From: Verrucomicrobiota bacterium
Lineage (GTDB): Bacteria > Verrucomicrobiota > Verrucomicrobiia > Limisphaerales > J093
Assembly: GCA_016871715.1 (NCBI GenBank)
Contig: VHCO01000011.1
Span: 1 to 64,000, forward strand
DNA length: 64,000 nucleotides
Direction: 5' to 3'
Part shown: positions 27,334 to 36,371 of the stretch, piece by piece
Position numbering within the stretch: the first letter of the stretch is position 1
How the letters are laid out: every line of letters starts with the position of its first letter
Translations under genes and position numbers: made by a program
The notes under the pieces: model-generated
What the model was told of the DNA's origin: nothing
What the model saw: the letters and a program-made list of their open reading frames with translations, nothing else
Databases searched by the model: none

Positions 27334-28056
27334 ATGAGGATGCCACGAAGACCGCTCCCTGAACGGCGACGCCGGGCCGTGCCGCTCCTCGGTTGCGCGC
27401 TGGTCGGCCTGGTGGCGCTCGTCGCCTGCCACCGCAACGCCCCCCAGGAGACCGACTCGCCTTCCTCGCTTACCCCCACCCCGCCGCTCGCCACCCCAAC
27501 GCCGCCGGCCGATCCGGTCGCGGCGGCCGCGCTCGCTCGAGGCCAGTCCATCGCCGCTCAAGCCTTCGCGCTGCTGAGCTCGAACCTCAGCCAGGCGATC
27601 GGCCAGTCAGGCCTCACCAACGCTCTGGCCTTTTGCTCCGACCAAGCCCTGCCCTTGACCGACCTGGTCGCCGCCACGAACCAAGCCCGCATCCGACGCG
27701 TGACCCACAAGCCGCGCAACCCGCGCAGCCTCGCCACGCCCGCGGAACGCCTGATCTTAGACGCTTACCGCGTCGAGCTCGCCCGCGGCAACACCGCCTT
27801 GGCCCCGGTGGTGGTCAGCCCCGACCCCATCACGGTGACGGTCTACGCCCCGATCGTGATCGCCAACCCCTTGTGCCTCGACTGTCACGGCACGCCCGGA
27901 GCGGAACTCCGACCCGAGGTCCTCGCCTTCATCCGCCGGTTGTACCCGCAAGACGCCGCCACCGGCTTCCGCTTAGGCGAGTTGCGCGGCGCCTGGCGCA
28001 TCGATCTCGCCGTCGGCGAGATTCGCACCCACCCCCAGCCGTCGCCCCGAGAGTGA
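27334..28056 (+). CDS. DUF3365 (Tll0287-like) heme-binding lipoprotein
   Basis: This protein has 240 aa. The N-terminal hydrophobic segment ends in VALVACHRN, a plausible lipobox with the lipid on Cys. A Pro/Thr-rich spacer leads to the DUF3365 domain (about 65-235). ALAFCSDQA, RRVTHKPRNPRS and the single heme motif CLDCHG are the family marks. The domain is a PAS-like heme sensor or cytochrome. An exported redox or sensing role is inferred, consistent with the other cytochrome in this window. Confidence 0.85.
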   Translation: MRMPRRPLPERRRRAVPLLGCALVGLVALVACHRNAPQETDSPSSLTPTPPLATPTPPADPVAAAALARGQSIAAQAFALLSSNLSQAIGQSGLTNALAFCSDQALPLTDLVAATNQARIRRVTHKPRNPRSLATPAERLILDAYRVELARGNTALAPVVVSPDPITVTVYAPIVIANPLCLDCHGTPGAELRPEVLAFIRRLYPQDAATGFRLGELRGAWRIDLAVGEIRTHPQPSPRE

Positions 28057-28233
28057 TCCTCGGGTTCCCCGACCTCTCCCGCGCCAAGAGCGGATAGTGG
28101 ATGAGGACAATGAGTCCATCGCCGTCGGTGTCGGTCCGGTCTGCCGCACCGCGGATGCTCAGCCGGGTGCGGTTGCCGTTGGCGTCGCGGTGATTCCGAT
28201 TGCGGGGGCCGCCGGGGTGGTTAGGCTAGGGCC

Positions 28234-29712
28234 ATGCAAGCCTGTTCTCGCCGCCGCCGCCAGGTGTTTGGACTGGGGTGTGGAGTCATGACTGCGCTCG
28301 TCGCCATCGCGGCACGGGACCCCAAGGCCCGCGCCGCCCCAGCCGCACCCTCAGCGCCACCCCTGGCCAAGGTGCAGGTTGCTCCCGACGGGCGCGGTTT
28401 CGTCACCGCCGAGGGCAAGGCCTTCGTGCCCTTTGGGGTGAATTACTTCCGTCCGGGAACGGGTTGGGCGCCGCAGGTCTGGAAGCAATTCGACCCCGAA
28501 GCGACCCGGAAGGACTTCGCGAAGCTGCGGGAGCTGGGCGCCAATTGCGTGCGGGTGTTCTTGACCTACGGCTCGTTTTACTCGGAAGCGGGTCGGTTGG
28601 ATCCGGCGGGCCTGGCCAAGCTCGACCAGTTCTTGGAGTTGGCGGAGGCGGCGGGTCTGTATGTGCATCCGACCGGGCCGGACCACTGGGAAGGCTTGCC
28701 AACGTGGGCGCGCGGCGACCGCATTGCCGAGGAAAGCGTGCTGGTGGCGTTGGAGGAGTTCTGGCGCCTCATGGCCGCGCGCTATCGCGGGCGCGCCGTG
28801 GTGTTCGCCTACGATTTGCTGAACGAGCCGGAGGTGCGTTGGGACACACCCGCCCTGCGGGAGCGTTGGAACCTCTGGCTGCGCAACGAGTACGGGACGG
28901 AGGCAAAAGTGGCCGCGGCCTGGGGCGTCGAGGCCGCGCCGGCGCGGGCACTGGGTACGTTCGCGCCGCCCGCCAAAGACGCGCCGCCAGGCCCGGAACT
29001 GAGCGACTACCAGCGGTTTCGCGAGGAAGTGGCCGACGCCTGGACGCGACGGCAAGTGGCGGCGATTAAGGCGGCCGACCCGCAGGCGTTGGTGACCGTC
29101 GGGCTCATTCAGTGGTCGGTGCCGGTCGTGTTGGGAGGGGCAGCCCAGTACTCCGGATTCCGGCCCGCGCGCCAAGCGCCGCTGCTGGACTTTCTCGAGA
29201 TCCATTTCTATCCGCTGGCGCGCGGCTTCTATGAATACGCCAGTCCCGAAGACGAACAACGCAATCTGGCTTATCTCGAGTGTGTGGTGCGGGAGGTCGC
29301 GAAGTGCCAGAAGCCGACCGTGATCGCCGAGTTCGGCTGGTACGGCGGCGGTCGGTTGACGATGAACCAGGGCCGCCACGCTGCCGCAACCGAAGAACAG
29401 CAAGCCCAGTGGTGCCGGCGTCTGGTCGAATCCACGGCTGGCTGGGCCTGCGGTTGGCTGAATTGGGGCTTCCATGATCATCCCGAGGCAAGGGATGTGA
29501 CCGAACGGATCGGCCTGCTGACGGCCGAGAGCCAGCTCAAAGCCTGGGGCCGCACCTTCCAGGAATTGGCCACGCGCTACACCACCCAGCCGCTGCCGGC
29601 GCCCCGGCCGGTAACGCGTCCGGCGCTCGATTGGGACCGGTTGCTCGTGGACGGACCGGCTCGCGACGAGTTCCGGGCGCGCTATTTCGAGGCGCATCGG
29701 CGCGACTCTTGA
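28234..29712 (+). CDS. Exported glycoside hydrolase, GH5-like (cellulase/mannanase fold)
   Basis: The 492-aa protein has an Arg-rich leader (CSRRRRQVFGLGCGVMTAL) that could be a Tat or Sec signal. It then forms a TIM barrel: FVPFGVNYFRPG, LGANCVRVFLTYGSFY, and the acid/base motif YDLLNEPEVRW (Glu after LN). The nucleophile is probably the Glu in TVIAEFGWYGGG. WLNWGFHDH near the end is also typical of this clan. The specific polysaccharide cannot be told. A 177-bp spacer separates it from the DUF3365 gene. Confidence 0.8.
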   Translation: MQACSRRRRQVFGLGCGVMTALVAIAARDPKARAAPAAPSAPPLAKVQVAPDGRGFVTAEGKAFVPFGVNYFRPGTGWAPQVWKQFDPEATRKDFAKLRELGANCVRVFLTYGSFYSEAGRLDPAGLAKLDQFLELAEAAGLYVHPTGPDHWEGLPTWARGDRIAEESVLVALEEFWRLMAARYRGRAVVFAYDLLNEPEVRWDTPALRERWNLWLRNEYGTEAKVAAAWGVEAAPARALGTFAPPAKDAPPGPELSDYQRFREEVADAWTRRQVAAIKAADPQALVTVGLIQWSVPVVLGGAAQYSGFRPARQAPLLDFLEIHFYPLARGFYEYASPEDEQRNLAYLECVVREVAKCQKPTVIAEFGWYGGGRLTMNQGRHAAATEEQQAQWCRRLVESTAGWACGWLNWGFHDHPEARDVTERIGLLTAESQLKAWGRTFQELATRYTTQPLPAPRPVTRPALDWDRLLVDGPARDEFRARYFEAHRRDS

Positions 29713-29737
29713 CATTGCGTTTCGAGCAGGGCCGGCT

Positions 29738-30904
29738 ATGGTGAACCGGTCATCCGGCGCTATGCAACGCAGCGGCAATCGTCCAAGCGCAGCGGCGGCT
29801 GTGCCCCGCGCCCATCGCCTGGGACGGGGATGGGGGCCGAACGCGCCCTGGTTCGCCCTGGTGGGGGCCTTGGCGCTGGTGGTCCTGGTCTATGCTGGCA
29901 CGGCCTGGCACGCCAAACGCGGGCAGGAAGCAGCCCGGCAGGACAGCCTGCGCCGCTCCGATCGACTCCTCGGGCGAGCAACCTCAGCGCTGGAAGTCAT
30001 GACCCAAGGCCTGGCCCAGCTCGAGTTGGATCTGATCCAGGCCGATGCCGCCAAACGGGCCATCGAGATCCCCATGGCCCAACTGATCGGCCGACAACGC
30101 AATCTCCAAGCCCAACAACAAGAACTCGAGCAGACCCTCGCAGAACTGACGACCGAGGCTGCGCATGGGACCGACCTGAACAGACACGGCCCGCCGGAAC
30201 ATGCCGCCGCAGAACGGGGTCGAGCGGCGTCAGCTCTGCAGGCGCAGGTCGCGCGGGTGGGTCGGCGCCTCGATGCGGCCATGATCGACGTCGCCTTAGC
30301 TCTGGACCGACGGCGCGCTCTAGCCCTGAAGGACCGCGATGCGGAACGGCGGTGGATCGTGGCCATGGCACTGCCGCCCACGGCCGAGCCCGCACCCGCT
30401 GCCGCCACGGCCGCGGTCGAGACCGCTTCACCCCCGAGTGACGTCCGCGCGGGCCCTGCCTCCCCCGCGCTGGCGCCGACCGCGGCGCTGGATTTGGCGA
30501 AGTGGGAGGCGCGCCAGGACGCGTTCACGCAGGCCGCCTTGGCAAACCTCGCCGGCGCGGTGCGCGACCTGCGGGCTGAGATCCGCAACCCGGCCAAGTC
30601 GCGCGGGGTACAGCCGCCGCCGCCGCTTCCGAGCGTGCCCGTGCTGGCGAAGGGCGGCCGATCGCCGCTGCCGTCGCGCGGGACGATCGCGGTGGGCGTG
30701 AGCCAAACCGCCCGGCCGCCGTTGCGACTGCGATCCCGACTCCGCCTCGAGTCGCCTGGTTGGGCGCAGGTCCCGATCGGCACGGTGCCGCACATCAGGC
30801 GCTCGTTGACGCCGCCTTGGCGCCATTACGGCTACTGGGTGCCGCCTTATGTGGGCCCATGGTTCTACCCGCCGCCGTATCCGCTTTATTATGCCTGCCG
30901 CTGA
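29738..30904 (+). CDS. Membrane-anchored coiled-coil protein, unknown function
   Basis: The 388-aa product was not recognised. One transmembrane helix lies at about 36-54 (WFALVGALALVVLVYAG). A long predicted coiled coil follows (about 65-200; RNLQAQQQELEQTLAEL), then Ala/Pro-rich linkers. The odd tail is rich in aromatic residues and proline (VPPYVGPWFYPPPYPLYYAC). The start may be ATG 29738 or ATG 29762. It lies 25 bp after the glycoside hydrolase gene. Confidence 0.6.
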   Translation: MVNRSSGAMQRSGNRPSAAAAVPRAHRLGRGWGPNAPWFALVGALALVVLVYAGTAWHAKRGQEAARQDSLRRSDRLLGRATSALEVMTQGLAQLELDLIQADAAKRAIEIPMAQLIGRQRNLQAQQQELEQTLAELTTEAAHGTDLNRHGPPEHAAAERGRAASALQAQVARVGRRLDAAMIDVALALDRRRALALKDRDAERRWIVAMALPPTAEPAPAAATAAVETASPPSDVRAGPASPALAPTAALDLAKWEARQDAFTQAALANLAGAVRDLRAEIRNPAKSRGVQPPPPLPSVPVLAKGGRSPLPSRGTIAVGVSQTARPPLRLRSRLRLESPGWAQVPIGTVPHIRRSLTPPWRHYGYWVPPYVGPWFYPPPYPLYYACR

Positions 30905-30938
30905 CTCATGGACTCACGAGTTAGGCGGTGGTGGCCGG

Positions 30939-31892
30939 TCAGGTCAGTAGGTTCCCCAGAATGATCAGGGCCGTCCGGCGCACACCCTCCGATTGGCGTT
31001 CGAGGTCGTGGAACTGGGCGGCCCAGCCGCTCTGGTTCTGGTTGCGGTCCAACCACAGCGCCTTGAGTACCCGCTCGGTTCGTTCGACCTGTTGGATGGC
31101 CGAAGCGAGCGATTCCCGGCCGGTGGGGAGGTCGGAGAGGTTGCCGACGGAGAACCGGCTGATATGGCGGTTGCCGAGCACCGCTTGGAGCAACAGCACC
31201 ACGGTTTGTTCGTGGGCGTACCAGCGCTGCCGCAGCGCTTCGAGTAGAAAAGGATGGCGGATGGCGAAAAACTCGGAACGCGGCCGCTCGGTGTACCCGC
31301 GGATCTCTTGGGCCTCGGCTGGGAACCAGGTGTAGAGCAGGGCGAAGGTGCCGTAGGTGTCGATCAACTGCTTCGAGTGGTTGTGGTCGGTCGCAATCTC
31401 ACCGACGCACAAATCCTGCTCGAGCTCGAGGCAGATCTCCGGCAAATCATGTAACCGGCTCAGCACCTCCCGGCCCACCGCCGTCCCATAGTTGAAATCG
31501 CCTGGGATCAACCAATACACATCCCCCGGCTGACCCCGCTCGCCCGCCAGCCCCAACCCCGTGTACCACATCTGGCACGTGTCGACACACCAGGCATCCA
31601 CAATCTCCGAGTGCCTCGCCACTACCTCCTGTCGGAACTTCCGATAGGGCGGGCTCGACTCGAGCCCGTAATGCGTCTTGCGATCGATCACCGTCAGCGG
31701 CCGCGCGTATTGGTCCGGCGCCGCCGCCAACCGCGCCACCCACGCGTAAAGCTCCTCGAGATCCGAGTAGTCGTTCGGGGCCTTGAACGGGTACACCACG
31801 ACGGGATGAATCTTCCCAGCGGGGGGTACACCTGCAGTTCGCGCGGGCGCTTTGGCCCGAGTCCCCGCGGTGACGGCGGCTGCTTTCTTCAT
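30939..31892 (-). CDS. Conserved-looking protein of unknown function
   Basis: This 317-aa protein is not recognised. The track ORF is longer; ATG 31892 gives a basic N terminus (MKKAAAVTAGTRAKAPART). The body has YPFKAPNDYSDLEELYAWV, then WCVDTCQMWYTGLGLAG, WLIPGDFNYGT and CVGEIATDHNHSKQLIDTYG. The region around these motifs resembles a nucleotide-sugar or glycosyltransferase-type fold, but that is a guess. It is transcribed against its neighbours, converging on the coiled-coil gene. Confidence 0.65.
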   Translation of the reverse strand: MKKAAAVTAGTRAKAPARTAGVPPAGKIHPVVVYPFKAPNDYSDLEELYAWVARLAAAPDQYARPLTVIDRKTHYGLESSPPYRKFRQEVVARHSEIVDAWCVDTCQMWYTGLGLAGERGQPGDVYWLIPGDFNYGTAVGREVLSRLHDLPEICLELEQDLCVGEIATDHNHSKQLIDTYGTFALLYTWFPAEAQEIRGYTERPRSEFFAIRHPFLLEALRQRWYAHEQTVVLLLQAVLGNRHISRFSVGNLSDLPTGRESLASAIQQVERTERVLKALWLDRNQNQSGWAAQFHDLERQSEGVRRTALIILGNLLT

Positions 31893-32113
31893 AGCCTGCA
31901 CGGGGCAGACCGTACACCCAAAGCGCCACAATCAACAATCGGCAATTTGCGGGTGCCGTGCGTCCCTCGAGGCGTTCGGTGTGGGGTGGGGCGCCGGGAC
32001 CGTGGGCGCAAAGCATTCTTGCGCCCGGGCCGAGCGCTGGGTAAATGAATGCCGGCCCTGACCGGCGCGTCCGTTGGTGGCGTGACCGAAGCGTGCCCGC
32101 AGACAAAACGACT

Positions 32114-33535
32114 ATGAAAAAGACCTCCTCACGAAACCGGATACGATTCCCCCGCGCTCTGCTGGCGGTGGCGCTGCTGGCTTGGCCGCTGGCGCTCAGC
32201 GGGGCCGAGCCCAAGCGGTTGTTGGTGGTCACGGCCACCAAGGGTTTCCGGCACAGCTCGATTCCGACCGCAGAGAAGATTTTGGGCGCGTTGGGGGCGC
32301 AGAGCGGAGTGTACACGGTGGATTACGTGCGGGGCGGGCCCAACGGCAAGGACGATACGGACGTGAAGGAGTTGCTTGCGCCGGAGTCGCTGCGGAAGTA
32401 CGACGGCGTGATCTTCGCGAACACGACGGGCGAGCTGGCGATCCCGGACAAGGAGTTCTTCCTGAACTGGATCAAGTCGGGCAAAGCCTTTGTGGGGATG
32501 CATTCCTGTAGCGACACCTACCATCAGTATCCTCCATTCATCGAGATGTTGGGTGGCGAGTTTCGCACCCATCACGAGCAGGTCAAGGTGAGTTGCCTCA
32601 ACCAGAGCCATCAGCACCCGGCGAACAAGCATTTGGGGCCGACCTTCGAGGTCTTCGACGAGATCTACCTGTTCAAGAACTTCGAGCGCGCCAAGGTCCA
32701 TGGCCTGCTCACCCTGGATCGGCATCCCAACCGAGGCTATCCGGGGGACTTCCCGATCTCGTGGTGCAAGGAGTACGGTCAAGGCCGCATCTTCTACACC
32801 GCGCTGGGGCATCGCGAGGATGTGTGGGACGCCGAGTGGGTGGACAATCGCGGCCGACGCGCCAATGCGCCGGAAGTCAGCCAGGCCTTTCAGCAGCACA
32901 TTCTCGGGGGCATTCGCTGGGCCTTGGGCCTCGAGGCCGGCGACGGCAAACCCCAAAGCCAGGCGTACCAGGTGAGCCCGGCGGAAGCGGCGCAGGGTTT
33001 TCGGCCGTTGTTCAATGGGGTGGATCTGAGCGGGTGGCGGTCGCGCAACGCCGGCGGTCAGCAGAGCTGGAGCGCCCAGAACGGCATGCTCGTCAACACC
33101 GTGCCGGAGGGCGGACACGGAACCGACCTGGTGACGGAAGAGAAGTTCCTGAACTTCACCGTCCGTTACGAGTACATGGTGCCGAAAGGGGCCAACAGCG
33201 GCTTCTACCTGCGAGGCCGGCACGAGATCCAAATCCTGGACGATGGCGACGCCACGCAACCTTCCCTCAGCAGCAACGGCTCGTTCTACAACCTGGCTGC
33301 GCCCAGCAAGTTGGCCTCGCGCAAGGCCGGCGAATGGCAGACGGTCGAGGCCACGATGGTCGGTAACAAAGTCACCGTGCTCCTCAACGGCGAGAAGATC
33401 CACGACGACATCACCGTCGATCGGCCCACAGGCGGGGAACTCGACCGGCGCGTCGGCGAGCCCGGCTCGTTCTTTGTCCAGGGCGATCATGGCGCAGTGG
33501 CTTTCCGCAACATGCGGCTGAAATCGCTCCCATGA
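32114..33535 (+). CDS. ThuA-like / DUF1080 fusion protein (secreted)
   Basis: The 473-aa protein begins at ATG 32114, which gives a clear signal peptide (RALLAVALLAWPLALSGAE). The first domain is ThuA-like, a class I amidotransferase-type fold (about 25-270; VGMHSCSDTYHQYP, GGEFRTHH). The second is DUF1080, a concanavalin-like fold now linked to 3-keto-glycoside hydrolysis (about 295-470; FNGVDLSGWRS, GANSGFYLRGRHEIQILDD, VQGDHGAVAFRNMRLK). A Gfo/Idh/MocA oxidoreductase lies just downstream, consistent with a 3-keto-sugar pathway. Confidence 0.88.
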   Translation: MKKTSSRNRIRFPRALLAVALLAWPLALSGAEPKRLLVVTATKGFRHSSIPTAEKILGALGAQSGVYTVDYVRGGPNGKDDTDVKELLAPESLRKYDGVIFANTTGELAIPDKEFFLNWIKSGKAFVGMHSCSDTYHQYPPFIEMLGGEFRTHHEQVKVSCLNQSHQHPANKHLGPTFEVFDEIYLFKNFERAKVHGLLTLDRHPNRGYPGDFPISWCKEYGQGRIFYTALGHREDVWDAEWVDNRGRRANAPEVSQAFQQHILGGIRWALGLEAGDGKPQSQAYQVSPAEAAQGFRPLFNGVDLSGWRSRNAGGQQSWSAQNGMLVNTVPEGGHGTDLVTEEKFLNFTVRYEYMVPKGANSGFYLRGRHEIQILDDGDATQPSLSSNGSFYNLAAPSKLASRKAGEWQTVEATMVGNKVTVLLNGEKIHDDITVDRPTGGELDRRVGEPGSFFVQGDHGAVAFRNMRLKSLP

Positions 33536-33556
33536 CCTGTGACCCGCGGGCAAGCC

Positions 33557-33573
33557 GCGGGCAAGATGCCCGC
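33557..33573. repeat. Short hairpin repeat GCGGGCA-AGA-TGCCCGC, copy 1
   Basis: Perfect 7-bp inverted repeat 21 bases after the ThuA-DUF1080 stop codon. The same unit recurs after the CRTAC1-like gene at 53315, and a variant at 53363. Confidence 0.65.
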
Positions 33574-33626
33574 GCCCCCAACTGAACCTGACTAACCGCG
33601 CCGGCCGATGAAACTTCAGGCTAGAC

Positions 33627-33734
33627 GACCGTCTGCCGGTAGGGCGCGCAGTCCTCTGCGCGCCGCAAACCGCCGTGGACCTGGAGAGCCGCGGTGCGCA
33701 ATGGACTGCGCGCCCTACCGGCGGCTTGTGGTCC
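33627..33734 (-). repeat. Palindromic dispersed element, copy A (inverted)
   Basis: The outer arms 33635-33654 (GCCGGTAGGGCGCGCAGTCC) and 33703-33722 are a perfect 20-bp inverted repeat. Inner arms containing GCGCGCCGC and GCGGTGCGC also pair imperfectly. Read on the minus strand the element aligns along its whole length with copy B at 35956-36066. It ends 27 bp before the oxidoreductase start. Confidence 0.8.
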
Positions 33735-33761
33735 ACCTTGGCGACTGACGATTAAGCTGCC

Positions 33762-35177
33762 GTGCATCCCTTCCTGAACGACTCCGACCCCGGCGCAGAG
33801 GTCAACCGCAGGCAGTTCCTGCAAAACGGCTCCTTCACCACGCTCATGGCCCTGGCTGGGGGGATCCCCGTCGGCGCCGCCGAATCGCCGGCGCCGGCCG
33901 ATGCGCCGTCGAATCCCGGCGGCTCGACCGACTATCAAGGCAAGTCGCCCACGGTCAAGGTGGGCCTGGTCGGCTGCGGGCTCTGGGGGCGGGAGATCCT
34001 GCGGACACTGTCGTTGCTGGCGAACGCACCGGTCGTAGCGCTGTGCGACACGTACGCGAACCACCTCAAGCGGGCCAGCAGTGTGGCCCCGGACGCGCGG
34101 TCGTACGGCGATTACCGCGCCTTCCTCGAGGATCCCCAGATCGAGGCGGTCATGGTCGCCACGCCGTCGCATCGGCATCGGGAGATCGTGCTGGCCGCTT
34201 TGGACGCAGGCAAACATGTCTATTGCGAGGCCCCCATCGCGACCACGATCGAGGATGCCCGCGCGATTGCGCGCGCGGCCCGCGACCGGATCCGACTGAA
34301 CTTCCAGGCTGGCCTCCAGAGCCGGGCAGACAAGCAGATCGTCAATCTGGCCAACTTCCTGCGGTTGGGGGTGCTGGGCAGACCGCTCAAGGCGCGCCAG
34401 CAATTCCATCACAAGACCAGTTGGCGGCGCACGGCGCCCGATCCCGAGGTCGCCCGGCAACTGAACTGGCGCCTCGAACGCGCCCATTCGCTGGGTCTGG
34501 TGGGCGAACTCGGCGTGCACCCGATCGATCTCGCCAACTGGTTCTTCCTGGCGCGCCCGCTCAGCGTCAGCGGTTTCGGCTCCTTGGTGCAATGGAAGGA
34601 CGGCCGCGATGTGCCGGACAATATTCAGGCCCGGATCGAGTATCCCGGGGGCGTGTTCCTCAGCTACGAAGCGACTGTAGGGAACTCGTTCGAGCCGGAG
34701 TTGGGGGTGCTTTTCGGCACGGACAGCGCCATTCTGATGCGCGATCGGCGCGCTTGGATGTTCAAAGAGGCAGACGCGCCGTTACTGGGGTGGGAAATCT
34801 ACGCGCGCCGGGACGCCTTCTACAAAGACAGCGGGATTGTCCTGGGCGCAGGGGCGAGTAAGTTGGCCGTGCAAGAGCCCAAGCCGGCCTCGCCGGACGT
34901 GCTCGTGGACGAGAAGACCGCTTTGCAGTATGCGCTCGAGGCTTTCCTCATCAACTCGCATCGCCGCACCACCGCCATCCAGGACTTCTCCGCCGCCTAC
35001 GATGCCGCGGACACGGGCGCCCTCGAGGAATACCTGGCCGACCTCGAGAAGACTCGGTTGCCGGCGGCGGGTTGGCGCGAGGGTTTCGAGTCTGCGGTGA
35101 CGGTCATCGGGGCCAACGAGGCCGTCCTGCAAGGCGCCCACCTGACGTACGATCCGGCGTGGTTCGAGCTCGGTTGA
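33762..35177 (+). CDS. Tat-exported Gfo/Idh/MocA-family oxidoreductase
   Basis: The 471-aa protein starts at GTG. The leader NRRQFLQNGSFTTLMALAGG is a twin-arginine signal. The Rossmann domain shows VKVGLVGCGLWGREIL and VVALCDTYANH. Then come MVATPSHRHREIVLAALDAG and the substrate-domain GELGVHPIDLANWF. The usual catalytic EKP reads EAP here (YCEAPIATT), so the lysine is missing. Such enzymes act on sugars at C3 or nearby carbons. The ThuA-DUF1080 gene upstream suggests linked sugar chemistry. Confidence 0.87.
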   Translation: MHPFLNDSDPGAEVNRRQFLQNGSFTTLMALAGGIPVGAAESPAPADAPSNPGGSTDYQGKSPTVKVGLVGCGLWGREILRTLSLLANAPVVALCDTYANHLKRASSVAPDARSYGDYRAFLEDPQIEAVMVATPSHRHREIVLAALDAGKHVYCEAPIATTIEDARAIARAARDRIRLNFQAGLQSRADKQIVNLANFLRLGVLGRPLKARQQFHHKTSWRRTAPDPEVARQLNWRLERAHSLGLVGELGVHPIDLANWFFLARPLSVSGFGSLVQWKDGRDVPDNIQARIEYPGGVFLSYEATVGNSFEPELGVLFGTDSAILMRDRRAWMFKEADAPLLGWEIYARRDAFYKDSGIVLGAGASKLAVQEPKPASPDVLVDEKTALQYALEAFLINSHRRTTAIQDFSAAYDAADTGALEEYLADLEKTRLPAAGWREGFESAVTVIGANEAVLQGAHLTYDPAWFELG

Positions 35178-35195
35178 CATCGTCTAACGCTCACG

Positions 35196-35861
35196 ATGAC
35201 GACGTGTTCGAAACCGATCCGCGCATTCTTGAGCTGGGCCGGAGCGTTGCTCCTGGCGGGCACCCTCCACTCAGCCGACGCGTGGCTTCGTTACACCTCC
35301 TTTCCGGGCTCGAAGGTTACCATCGAAGGCACCTCGACCATCCACGACTGGACGGTCGAGGGCAAAGTGATCGGCGGGTACTTCGAGGTCGAGCCGTCCT
35401 TCCTGACCGATCTGAGCCTGCAGTCCGTCAAGAGCCTGACGACCAAAGAGCTCAATCCTAGAGTCGAGTCCGTCATCTTTGTCACCTCGCTCAAGAGCGG
35501 CAAGGAGACGATGGACCAGATCATGCTCGAAGCCATGAAGGCCGACCAGCACCGGTTCATTCGTTACAAGCTCACCGAGATGGTCTTGAAGGGGGACGTG
35601 CCCGCTTCGGGTTCGCCCGCCAAGTTCGACACCCGAGGCGAGCTAGCGGTTGCGGGGGTCACCCAGCGGATCGACCTCGAGGTGACGCTGGAACGGGTCG
35701 AGACTGACCGGCTCAGAATCTCCGGCGTCAAAGCCCTCAAGATGACCGATTTCAAGATCGCCCCGCCGGCCCCCAGCCTGGCGTTGGGCCTGATCAAAAC
35801 CGGCGACGAGGTCACGGTCAGATTCGAGTGGATCCTGCGCCTCAAGGCGCCGTCGGACTAA
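35196..35861 (+). CDS. YceI-like lipocalin-fold protein (periplasmic)
   Basis: The 221-aa protein has a signal peptide (FLSWAGALLLAGTLHSADA). YceI features follow: TIEGTSTIHDWTVEGKVIGG, SLKSGKETMDQIMLEAMKADQHRFI (used here in parts), RGELAVAGVTQRIDLEVTL and ALKMTDFKIAPP. YceI proteins bind polyisoprenoid-type lipids in a beta barrel. It follows the oxidoreductase gene by 18 bp and is probably co-transcribed. Confidence 0.85.
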   Translation: MTTCSKPIRAFLSWAGALLLAGTLHSADAWLRYTSFPGSKVTIEGTSTIHDWTVEGKVIGGYFEVEPSFLTDLSLQSVKSLTTKELNPRVESVIFVTSLKSGKETMDQIMLEAMKADQHRFIRYKLTEMVLKGDVPASGSPAKFDTRGELAVAGVTQRIDLEVTLERVETDRLRISGVKALKMTDFKIAPPAPSLALGLIKTGDEVTVRFEWILRLKAPSD

Positions 35862-35955
35862 CGGGAGACGAAGCCTCCGAGCTGCGTCCCCGGCGCCCCC
35901 CATGTGGCGGTTGCGCCTGCTGGGGCGAGGCGCCTTACTTATGAGTCGCTGAAAT

Positions 35956-36066
35956 GGACTACAAACCGGCGGTAGAGCGCGCAGTCCTCTGTGCGCCGCG
36001 GCTGCCTGTGCCCACACCGGTCTGCGGCGCGCAGAGAGGATTGCGCGCTCTACCAGCAGTCTGTCC
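35956..36066 (+). repeat. Palindromic dispersed element, copy B
   Basis: Arms around GGTAGAGCGCGCAGTCC and GGATTGCGCGCTCTACC are near-perfect inverted repeats. Inner arms GTGCGCCGC and GCGGCGCGC also pair. The full 110 bp matches the reverse complement of copy A, with the same flanking GGACnACAAnCCG. It is a small non-autonomous repeat with no coding capacity. Confidence 0.8.
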
Positions 36067-36313
36067 TCTATCCCGAGCTCTCATCAGTAACCCTACCCCG
36101 GCATCGTCGCGCGAGGCGCGGTGCGGTTGGGGAGGGTCTGGACGGATGGTGCGCTCGATCGCCCTTCGGGTGGGCTAAGAGAACAGGCTGGTTCTTGCTC
36201 TGACGTCAGCAAGTGACGAGCGCCCTCTGGGAGCAGGCTGTGGGCAGCAGGCGTGCCGAGGACCGAGCCGAGAGGGAAGGATGCGTATCCGTGGAGGAAA
36301 ACAGAAAAATCAC

Positions 36314-36341
36314 TTGCATGCGACCCTGCATACGCCACAAT
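36314..36341 (+). promoter_or_regulatory. Candidate promoter of the nuo operon
   Basis: TTGCAT and CACAAT are 16 bases apart, 30 bases before the nuoA ATG. The -35 is immediately preceded by an A-tract (AGAAAAATCAC), like the UP-type sequence seen before the CHRD gene. Box matches are only moderate. Confidence 0.35.
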
Positions 36342-36371
36342 TTGCTTTTGCTTGAGCAACGGAAGCAAAGT

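Larger units (their letters stand above)
35862..36371. other. Leader region of the nuo operon
   Basis: A 510-bp spacer before nuoA. It holds dispersed element copy B (35956-36066) and a candidate promoter (36314-36341). ORFs starting at 35954, 35991 and 36213 cover it but have no family features; the last is an upstream extension of nuoA. Confidence 0.55.

Noticed and set aside
28097-28291. 64-aa ORF and, on the opposite strand, a DTDGDG-like stretch in the spacer before the GH5-like gene
   Set aside because: Too short and without start or domain context; perhaps a decayed calcium-binding tail, but not supportable.
29711-29738. TTGACA followed by TATGGT as a promoter
   Set aside because: The spacing is 22 bases, and the supposed -10 overlaps the start codon of the next gene.
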